Shown here in pieces: positions 18,311 through 25,359 of a stretch of DNA of 25,359 nucleotides; within the stretch, counting starts at the first letter, position 1, and each line of letters starts with the position of its first letter. The DNA lies in contig JBBHKE010002734.1 in assembly GCA_037447655.1 (NCBI GenBank), positions 64,001 through 89,359 of the forward strand. Direction: 5' to 3'. The DNA comes from Zygnema cylindricum. Its lineage: Eukaryota; Streptophyta; Zygnematophyceae; Zygnematales; Zygnemataceae. The position numbers and the translations under genes are program-made. Under the pieces are notes generated by a model, which searched no databases, was not told the origin of the DNA, and worked only from the letters and a program-made list of their open reading frames with translations.

Positions 18311-18959
18311 TCATTCTCTTTTAACGGGATCGTCCACTGTATTCCCCGATTCTACGAATCTTAACACCTTATGTGCCTCTCACTGCATTCCCAAAAACTC
18401 AAAGATAGGAAACTCTCAAGGAGAGGGACAGAATTAGGTTTTTTTGGTAAGTTATGGAGGGACTTCGGATAGCCAAAATCGCAGTCTTGACAACAATTAA
18501 TATTTTCTTCCATCTTAAAGATTTTGTGCGTCAGACAGATTCCTCCAGTCATTAGGGTTATAATTAAAATTCGGTTCCTTTTTAGAAAGCTTCGACTCTG
18601 TTTCACTAGTCATTGACAGATAAGGAGGAGAGAGTAAAGTCACCCGGTGCAAGGAGATTTTCACTTTTTCGAAGAAAGAAAATGCTTTCCAGGGAGCGCT
18701 GACAACATATAAGAGGGTAAGGACATTTGCGTTAGGGTTTTGGCCAATGCGCCAAAAATCTGTGGTGTAAAAATTGTCGATAGCTACCGTATGGACGGTA
18801 CTTAAAACTACAACCTTGTAGCCTACACCACGAACATATATTAGTGTTAATGTTCGTTTCCACTGTTTCCGTGCACACTTGTTCAATGGGAACTTCGACC
18901 GTTGCGATTGACAAAATTTTCGCCTTCCGATATTAGCAGTCAATTAAAAATCAGAAGTG
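18311..18959 (-). other. Non-repeat DNA with promoter-like signals on the minus strand
   Basis: On the minus strand a telo box (AAACCCTAACG near 18733-18743), a TATATG word (about 18706) and an ATG at about 18616 precede a 32-codon frame (MTSETESKLSKKEPNF...) that stops at 18515. The arrangement resembles a plant promoter and short first exon, but I do not recognise the protein and no donor site is obvious. A CTACACC...ATTAGTGTTAA word at 18822-18850 is related to the repeat at 979-1233. LTR3 begins at 18960. Confidence 0.3.
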
Positions 18960-20591
18960 TGTCGTGCATGTGTATTATCGAACCAAAAAAACATGCAACC
19001 TAACCAGCTGGCGAGTAGAAAACGTGGAATACACAACAACAGAGCAGATCCCGAAGGAAAAGAATTATAATACAAAGCAAAAATGAATATGACAATGTGA
19101 AAAGGAAATAACGGGTGGAAAGGATAAAAGGTGGAAGGTGAGTGGGAAGCCGAGAGAGAGATCCATTTATTACTAAGCCGATGGGTAGCCACTAGGCTCC
19201 ACGGTCTGGGCGTATTCATTACAGGAGTTAGGTCTAGGATTTCGCATAAAGAAAACAAAACCAGAAAAATGCAAGAAGACAACAATAAAAATCTGCGGAG
19301 AATCTGAGATAACCAAATCTTTCACGCCGATTGCAGAAAATTACAACAAGAAAACAAGCAATGAAAATATGTAGAGAATTCAAAACAACCGAATTTTCAC
19401 AAACAAGTAAAAATAGCAAGAAGAAAATACAAGGAAGCCACGTTAAAAATCAACACAAAATTCGAGAAAACCGGATTTTGACACACTAATAACCAATTGC
19501 AGAAAATGATAATAGAAAACAAACAATTGGAAGCTATAGAGAATCCGAGATAACCGGATTCTAACAAACCAAAACCAAACTCCAATCGAGGCACCAAAAA
19601 TTAGACAGCAAAAAGTCTAACTACAAGTCACAAAATGCATCCACAAGGGTTCTCAAACAGCCTGAGAAAGTAGGCAGAATCGACACTAAAAGAGGTTATT
19701 GAAGGGAAACCGTGCGGACTCCAGCCGAAACCTAGTGAATTAACATGTAGGGCTTACAATGAAAGTTTAATGAGGAAATAGAAAAGCTAAGCTCTCAAAA
19801 AAACTAAGGCAAAAAAAGCCTTGCAGGGAAAAAACTGACAATTTGACTAAGGAAAAGACAAGGGAAAAAGACAAAAAAATCTAAGTCCTCTTCGACCAAT
19901 TCCTGTACTCTCAAATTATGAGAGTACAAAACTAACGCAATCGCCTAAGTACTAACGAAATAGCCAAAGTACTAATTCCTGACATTTGCTAACTAACCTA
20001 TCATGTGAGAGTATATCACTCTACAATTTGTGATTAGTTTCGGTTTTGGCCAATAAGCGACCAAAACCATATGCCTACGTTACAAAATTCACAATCCGCG
20101 GATTAAAACCCTTCCTAACTACATGCATGCGTGAACCTACATGGGTTCATGACTTCAATCTGAACAAAAAATCGAAGCGCCAAGATTCGCTTCGTGTACA
20201 CACTATTTGTACGTCGCAAAATTCCAACTGAAGTGAAAGTACAAGCGAAAATAAAAGTACAAATGTAATATCGCTGAGGTTCGTACATCTTGTTTCGTAC
20301 GACCTCCAAACGATATCCGCGTACACCATTCGAATCGTGCACCTTCAAATCGCATACCTACGCACGAAATGAAACACAACACACTAAATTAGTATTCATT
20401 CCACTAGACACGTACGCGAATCGCGTCCACGTCACAAATAAATGCACCAACGATATGAAATTAGTGACCGTGGGAAAATGATGCGTGCAAACTAAACCAC
20501 ACGTGCAAACAAAAATCATGCTTGCGTGCCAAAATCATGCGTGCCTGCGGGAAAATCGTCGTGCGACTAACCAATACCATGAGGCATTACA
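18960..20591 (-). repeat. LTR3, full-length terminal repeat (3' LTR of copy Z)
   Basis: 1,632 bp from TGTCGTGCATG (plus-strand left end) to ...GGCATTACA (right end), the same H-M-T structure as LTR1. Its M block is closest to LTR1 (AACCAAATCTT, CAATCGAGGCACC), but its H block is closest to LTR4 (GAAGCGCCAA(G/A)ATTCGCTTCG). The left flank (TCAGAAG) is unrelated to copia. No matching target duplication was found next to LTR4. Confidence 0.8.
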
Positions 20592-20593
20592 GC

Positions 20594-20697
20594 TGTCCTG
20601 CATGTGTCTAATTTAACCAACAAGCATGCAACCCAACCAGCTGTGTAGCAGAAAAGGTGGAATAGACAACGAGCAATGCAAATCCTAAAGCAAAAAA
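20594..20697 (-). repeat. Truncated LTR tail block T of copy Z
   Basis: It begins after GC (20592-20593) exactly as the 9706 and 14842 blocks do. It matches T for about 104 bp and then breaks inside the A-rich stretch at about 20697, where unrelated sequence with the second copia gag starts. The protease and G9 tract expected beyond it are missing. Confidence 0.75.
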
Positions 20698-20840
20698 GAT
20701 AGGAAAAAGGTTTTGGGCAAAAGCAATGAACTGTGCTAATTACCTCAAAAATAGAGTTCTTACTTCAGCTGTAAATGATCAAACACCTTATCAGTGATGG
20801 ACAGGCAGGAAACCAAACAATCGGTCCCGGCTGCCAAAGC

Positions 20841-21587
20841 TTACCCACTCTTTCCTCCCGTTCCGATCTCAATTGTATTCTCCCGAACGAGAATAATCCC
20901 AACAACTGAATTCCAAATCCACCTTGAGTCCGCCAAGTTCAGCACACTGTTGACTATGTTCTCGAACTCCGCGGGTAACTTCATCAGTAAATAGTTAACC
21001 TTTTCCTTTTCACTAAATACTTTTCCAGCACATTCTAGTTCCATGAAAAGTGTAGCAAGCTCATTGCAAAAATCCAACATCTTCCCCCCTTTGTATACAT
21101 ACTCCTTAATTTTCTGATCAGCCAACTGTTGTTGCTGAATCGTACCATTTCGGTACATCTCTATGAGAGCCATCCAAAGATCGGATGCCCTCTCTACTTG
21201 GAAATGGGGAGATGGAAGCCCTTGAGTAAGATGGCGGAAGATGAATTGCTTAGCCGCCATATTGTTGTATTCCCACGTATCGATATCATTCTCCTCGTTC
21301 CTCGGAATAGGTGAGATGAATGCCAAACTGGTTGCTATTGGTGTGACCGTCTCCATCTCCTTTCCTTTGTCCACCACCTCTCCTTCCTTTGTCTCCTCCG
21401 TTGAAGATGGATCTGCATCTCTAGTGAATGTGCCTCCTGTAAACCCTGGAGGTATCCAAAGACTGGATGAACGCCTCACCTGTCCTCTCACTATTCCACA
21501 AAACCGTTTCTCACATAGAGCTCATGTCATCATACTTTCCCAGTATATGAAGCCAGCTCCATTGAATATAGGCACCCTAGATGGTGG
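20841..21587 (-). pseudogene. Gag fragment of a second, different Ty1-copia family
   Basis: On the minus strand the frame from 21587 opens with RVPIFNGAGFIYWESMM, the Gag N-terminal pattern ending in W...M. A TGA follows near 21539, then VRRSSSLWIPPGFTGG and an open frame to 20841. Residues typical of copia Gag (UBN2-like) follow: AKQFIFRHL, ASDLWMALIEMY, LADQKIKEYVYKGGKMLDF, NELATLFMELECAGKVFSEKEKVNYLLMKLP. It is unlike the gag at 24648-25359, so it belongs to another family. The knuckle, protease and pol are absent; the frame ends in unrelated sequence before 20700. It occupies the place where copy Z should have its own gag-protease. Confidence 0.88.
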
Positions 21588-22340
21588 GCCCATAACCTGC
21601 AACTCTGAGACCTCCATAGCACCTCATAGTAGGCAGCTCACACGAAGCCTCTATGATAACCCTAACCCCTTTGTGTTTCAGCAAGAATAAATGCCACCTT
21701 GGCAAACAAAAACTCTGACCACCTTCACCCCTGTAAAGGCAAGACCCCCTTGAGTCTGTAGCAAAAAGAATCTCTGAATTTGCTCCCCTTAGCAGTAAGT
21801 TATGAAGGGTCAAAGTTGACCTTTTGTACAGTAGCTCTCTGGGAGAGAGGGTCTAATCTATGAAATTTTTCTAAGTCCTATCTCTCTCTAAAACTCTATC
21901 TACTGAAGTACGGCACCAATCATAATAGTGTATGGTATATAAAGGTACATGTGTCGATGTACTTTGTGTACGGCCATTGTACGACATGGCTAACAAGTCG
22001 ACACATGTCATTTTTTGATTCGTTCTTGGAATCCCCGGAGATGCCGTAATCCAATGTGACTCTGCCACGTGGCGATTGATGTGACGTCGACCGTAAACCG
22101 CCGAAAACTCATTCCGCGATCTCGGCATGCTTCGTGGCCGTCCGATGAAGCCGGATTACAATCGTGGCCGTCATAAATACTTGCGCACTATTTGTTTCGC
22201 TTTCGAAACAAAATGCGCGGTATCCGTTTCGGATGTTCTGTCGCCGTACATTACAAACTGTATCTATGTCTAAATATCCCGTTGAATGAAAATAGCCTAC
22301 GTGTTAACACTTAAATAACTATCAAACCTTAAATCATATA
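21588..22340 (-). promoter_or_regulatory. Promoter-like tract upstream of the second copia gag (possible LTR remnant)
   Basis: Reading on the minus strand toward the gag: TGACGTC core (22082-22089), palindromic G-box GCCACGTGGC (22064-22073), TTTATATACC TATA-like word (21934-21943) about 120 bp further on, then about 350 bp leader before gag. The order is that of a plant promoter. Since it precedes a copia gag it may be that element's U3-R-U5, but LTR ends were not defined. CCTCTATGATAACC at 21648-21661 weakly resembles the complement of an initiator-Met tRNA primer site. Confidence 0.4.
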
Positions 22341-22583
22341 TCTCTGGTTTAGACTAGTTGGCTAAGGCTACCGGGTACCGACTACTTTGTGGGACGGCAG
22401 GTACCAGGTTCAAATCTTGGGCCCGCCAAGTTTATTTTGGTAAAATCTACCACCCTAATATATGTCCCCGTCGGGATAGCATAGGCGGCCATGGCTCTAT
22501 CTCCCTCTCCAACTTTCAGTGACTGCGACAAGTGTGGGAGTTGGAGAGAGGAGTTAGAGGCAGACTGCCTCTGCTTCTTTTTT
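22341..22583 (+). mobile_element. tRNA-derived SINE-like element
   Basis: An A box TAGACTAGTTGG (22350-22361) and a B box GGTTCAAATC (22407-22416) lie about 46 bp apart, as in a Pol III promoter, within an 85-bp tRNA-related head ending near GGGCCCGCCA. A roughly 140-bp body follows, with a hairpin formed by CTCCCTCTCCAACT (22501-22514) and AGTTGGAGAGAGGAG (22539-22553), and the element ends in T6 (22578-22583). That is the layout of plant SINEs. Target duplications were not identified. Confidence 0.65.
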
Positions 22584-22639
22584 GCAATTTACAAAACCTA
22601 GAAAATACTAATATAACCATTAATTTCTACACTCAATAC

Positions 22640-23174
22640 AATTGGGTCCAATGAAACCCAATCACCCTCTAAACGGTCAACAAAATATCCTATCACGCGC
22701 CTGCACCCATAGGGCATCGTCATACTTACAGAACACCTTTAATAGTCTGGTGATTATCAAAGGTGAGCCGCAGCTAGGCTTTGCAGAGCGCCAAAGTGTG
22801 AATGAGGGAAAGAAAAATACGGGAACAAAGAAACGAAAGGAAATTAAACTTGTAAGTGAGATAGGGTTAGGGAAAATGAGTTGTCCAAACCCTAGGTTTT
22901 GGGCCAACCTTAGGCTTGAAGCAACCCTGATTCTACAGGAAACCCTAATTCGGCAAAAACCCTAATTCTGCAGGAAACCCTAATTTCTGCAAAAAAACCC
23001 TAATTTTGACAGAAAAACCCTAAAATCCGCAGAAAAACCCTAATTTGACAACAAAAACTGAATTGTCAGAAAAAATAGATGTAAATCTGCAAAAAAGAAA
23101 TAGAATAGGCTAAGGTAAGAGGGAAACTCTCGAAAGAATAAATTGGAAAAACAAGTAAAAGTATCTTAAATGTA
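22640..23174 (-). other. Leader region of copy Z
   Basis: Matches 13020-13605 of copy X: GTTTAGAGGGT, the GTAAGTAT donor (22722-22729), CACTTTGG(C/A)GCTCTGC, the first 35 codons of the leader frame, the telo-box tract, and GAGAGTTTCCCTCTTACC up to about 23171. Copy Z lacks about 100 bp of the leader open frame that X has, and joins LTR4 directly without X's A-rich 13606-14013 segment. Confidence 0.7.
22922..23049 (-). repeat. Telo-box repeat tract, copy Z (seven units)
   Basis: Seven AACCCTAA-type units with the same spacer types as copy X (CTGCAGGAA, GGCAAAA, TTGACAGAAA). Two more units than X, which points to expansion or contraction by slippage within the tract. The first unit again reads AACCCTGA in both copies, anchoring the alignment. 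Confidence 0.75.
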
Positions 23175-24647
23175 GAAGCCGAAAGAGAGATCCATTAATT
23201 ATACTAAGCCGATGGGTAGCCACAAGGCTCTACGGTCTAAGCCTATTCCTTACAGGAGTTAGATCTAGGATTTCGAAGGATTTCGAATAAAGAAAACAGA
23301 ACCAGAAAAATGCAAGAAGACAATAATAAAAATCTGCGGAGAATCCGAGATAACTAGATCCGGGCACGCCGATTGCAAAAAATTACTACAAGAAAACAAG
23401 CAAGTAAAATATGTAGAAAATCCGAAATAACCGAATTCTAACAAACAAGTAAAAATAGCAACAAGAAAAAATACAAGAAAGCAACGTTAAAAATCTGCAC
23501 AAAATTCGAGATAACCGGATTCCAACACACTAATAACGAATCGCAGAAAAATGATAATAGAAAATTAGGCAATGGAAACAAGGGAAATGTGTAGAGAGTC
23601 CGAGATAACCGGATTCTAACAAACCAAAAATAAACTTCAACAAAGGCAACAGAAATTACACAATAACAAATCAAACCCTAATTCACAAATGGCATCCAAA
23701 AAGGTTCAGAACAGCCTGAGAAAGTAGGCAAAATCCACACTAAAAGAGGTTGTTGAAGGGAAACCGTGCGGACTCCGGCCAAAACCAAGTGAATTAACTT
23801 GTGGGGCTTACAATGAAAGTATAATTAGTAAAGAGAAAAGCTAAGCGGTGAACAAACTAAGGCAGAAAAAAGCCTTGCAGGGAAAAAACTGACAATTTGA
23901 CTAAGGAAAAAGACAAGGGGAAAAGACAGAAATATCTAAGTCCTCTTCGACCAATTCCTGTACTCTCAAATTATGAGAGTACAAAACTAACGCAATCGCC
24001 TAAGTACTAACGAAATAGCCAAAGTACTAATTCCTGACATTTGCTAACTAACCTATCATGTGAGAGTATTTCACTCTACAATTTGTGACTAGTTTCGGTT
24101 TTGGCCAATAAGCGACCTGAACCATATGCCTACGTTACAAAATTCAAAATCCGCGGATTAAAACCTTTCCTAACTACATGTATGCGTGAACCTACATGGG
24201 TTTATGACTTCAATGTGAACAAAAAATCGAAGCGCCAAAATTCGCTTCGTGTACACACTATTTGTACGTCGCAAAATTCCAACAGAAGTGAAAGTACAAG
24301 CGAAAATAAAAGTACAAATGTAATATCGCTGAGGTTCGTTCATCTTGTTTCGTACGAGCTCCAAACGATATCGGCGTACGCCATTCGAATCGTGCACCTT
24401 CAAATCGCGTACCTACGCACGAAATGAAACACAACGCTCTAAATTAGAATTCATTCCACTAGACGTGTACGCGAATCACGTCCACGTCACAAATAAATGC
24501 ACCAACAATATGAAATTAGTGACGGTGGGAAAATGGTGCGTGCAAACTAAACCACACGTGCAAACAAAAATCATGCTTGCGTGCCAAAATCATGCGTGCC
24601 TATGGGAAAATCGTGCATGCGACTAACCGATACCATGAGGCATGACA
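23175..24647 (-). repeat. LTR4, terminal repeat at the right end of the insertion (5' LTR of copy Z)
   Basis: On the minus strand it starts TGTCATGCCTCATGG directly after copia AGGT and runs through H and M. It ends with only about 30 bp of T (GGATCTCTCTTTCGGCTTC) where it meets the leader at about 23175. About 180 bp of T including the GACA end are therefore missing compared with LTR1 and LTR3. The M block is of the same type as 14034-14578. Confidence 0.8.
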
Positions 24648-24651
24648 AGGT
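24648..24651. repeat. Target-site duplication AGGT, right copy
   Basis: AGGT follows the right end of LTR4 (…ATGACA) and matches 8070-8073. It is the point where the copia Gag frame resumes. Confidence 0.7.
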
Positions 24652-24652
24652 T

Positions 24653-25359
24653 AACGGGATTTGAAGAGGCATAGTGCGTTGCGGGGTTAGAAGATTGTGG
24701 AAGGGATGGAGAAGGGGAATAATGGTGAGGATACGGAAAATTTAGAGGAAAAGAAATGTGTGGAGGGAGTGGGGGGGTGGGAAGAACTGGTGGGTTGACA
24801 TGGTCAACGTTGGGATTCCCTCCAGTTTTAGGGGGATTGACATAGGCAACGTTGGGATTCCCTCCAGTTTTAGGGGGATTGGAAGCCTCGGCTGCTTTCC
24901 GCCTCGCCAATTTTCGACAATCTTCAACGGAATGTCCTTTTGTTTTGCAGTATGCGCAAAACAAACGCTGCACCCCCCTAGAGTTAGTCTTCTGATTTTC
25001 GGCAATAAAGGCATTTGCATGAGAAAGATTTGGAGCAAAAAAATAGAGAAGTTTTGTCTCTTCATGCAAAAGTTTGCTACAAAGTGAGTGAAAGGGAATG
25101 GAATGGTCTACATTGTCAAACGAGGAAATGAAAGGGGAAAAGGTTTCAAAAAGTCCTCCCAAAAGGGTTGAAGAGAGGTCCTCGTCGGAAAGATGCACGC
25201 CTATCATGGTGCATTTTCCGGCCGACAATTCGACTGTGCTAATCCAATCCTGCATAGATTCCGACGGCTTTTTCATGGAGTTAAAAACGCTCGTTTTTCA
25301 ATTCGGCGAGCGGCCCATCCGGTTTGAATGTAAGCTGCTTGAAAACGACTCCAAGCCTC
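24653..25359 (-). pseudogene. Copia Gag, C-terminal two-thirds, continuing beyond the window
   Basis: On the minus strand: a helical capsid part (ESMQDWISTVELSAGK, LSDEDLSSTLLGGL, HSLCSKLLHEETKL), then one CCHC knuckle CAYCKTKGHSVEDC near 24957-24914, then a Pro-rich tail (PTPPLPPHISFP) to the insertion border. Upstream of residue Met at 25276 the same Gag continues in another frame (VVFKQLTFKPDGPLAELKN), offset by one extra T in a T5 run near 25290. The tail rejoins the protease region at 8069 in frame. Gag forms the particle shell and binds element RNA through the knuckle. Confidence 0.9.
24797..24880 (-). repeat. In-frame 42-bp tandem duplication in copia Gag
   Basis: Two adjacent 42-bp units (24797-24838 and 24839-24880) differ at only a few positions. 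They encode NPPKTGGNPNV followed by AYV or DHV. The duplication sits between the CCHC knuckle and the proline-rich tail and keeps the frame. Confidence 0.9.

Larger units (their letters stand above)
8074..24647 (-). mobile_element. 16.57-kb composite retroelement insertion in the copia gag
   Basis: The insertion ends in TGTCATGCC on the minus strand at 24647 and in ATGCACGAC at 8075, matching the TGT...GACA ends of the terminal repeats within it. It contains three same-strand copies (X, Y, Z) of one LTR-type family plus foreign DNA: a second copia gag, a SINE, and an ABCC transporter exon with flanks. X is the most complete: LTR piece 14034-14839, leader 12419-14033, gag-protease 9926-12280, tail fragment 9706-9916 and LTR 8074-9703. 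No RT, RNase H or integrase of this family was seen anywhere in the insertion. Confidence 0.8.
3997..25359 (-). mobile_element. Ty1-copia LTR retrotransposon, interrupted, 5' end outside window
   Basis: Read on the minus strand the domains come in the order Gag (CCHC knuckle), protease (DSGA), integrase (HHCC, D,D35E), reverse transcriptase and RNase H. A G-rich polypurine tract and a 443-bp 3' LTR follow. Integrase before RT is diagnostic of the copia superfamily. Element sequence occupies 3997-8073 and 24648-25359; the 16.57 kb between is a later insertion. Internal stops, frameshifts and a mutated RT catalytic motif show it is no longer active. The 5' LTR, primer binding site and gag start lie beyond the right edge. 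Confidence 0.93.

Noticed and set aside
22407-22416. Functional tRNA gene at 22341-22430
   Set aside because: A and B boxes are present but acceptor and anticodon stems do not pair cleanly, and a SINE-like body with terminal T run follows.

Overview
The window looks like repeat-rich nuclear DNA of a land plant. Ty1-copia polyprotein pieces, retroelements with CCHC knuckles and a retropepsin, tRNA-derived SINE-like sequence, telo-box motifs (AAACCCTAA) and the terminal exon of a plant-type ABCC (MRP) transporter all point that way. I cannot name the species. No intact protein-coding gene lies fully inside the window; almost every coding trace is a decayed transposable-element gene.

Layout. 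Positions 1-3996 are AT-rich intergenic DNA without a convincing gene. They carry several small tandem or dispersed repeats: a 24-bp array at 103-222, a roughly 40-bp motif ending in CGGTGTA that recurs at 409-1233, a 21-bp array at 1808-1893, a GTACGG-rich duplication at 2213-2430, and a roughly 180-bp repeat at 3463-3660 with a relative near 18068. From 3997 to the right edge runs one Ty1-copia element on the minus strand: 3' LTR 3997-4439, polypurine tract, RNase H, RT, integrase and protease down to 8069, then gag at 24648-25359 and on past the edge. The gag/protease part is split by a 16.57-kb insertion at 8074-24647. The short direct repeat AGGT flanks the insertion, and removing it rejoins the copia reading frame.

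The insertion is itself composite. It holds three copies (X, Y, Z), all on the minus strand, of an LTR-type element with about 1.63-kb terminal repeats (TGT...ACA), a long leader with telo-box repeats, and a gag-protease region with no recognisable RT, RNase H or integrase. X runs 14578-8074, Y 16387-14579 (partial), and Z 24647-18960. Most of Z's interior is replaced by a fragment of a different copia gag (20841-21587), a promoter-like tract and a SINE (22341-22583). Between Z and Y lie 2.57 kb of unrelated DNA (16388-18959). This piece carries the last exon of an ABCC transporter on the plus strand (16599-16741), a polypyrimidine tract and a second tRNA-like fragment.

How the parts relate. 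The copia element is dead (several stops and frameshifts, RT catalytic D changed to N). The X/Y/Z family is non-autonomous as seen here. Its terminal repeats are mosaics, one of them is a hybrid of two, and in three places a tail fragment of the repeat sits two bases (GC) away from the head of another. The arrangement looks like repeated recombination among related retroelements that also took in a piece of a host transporter gene.
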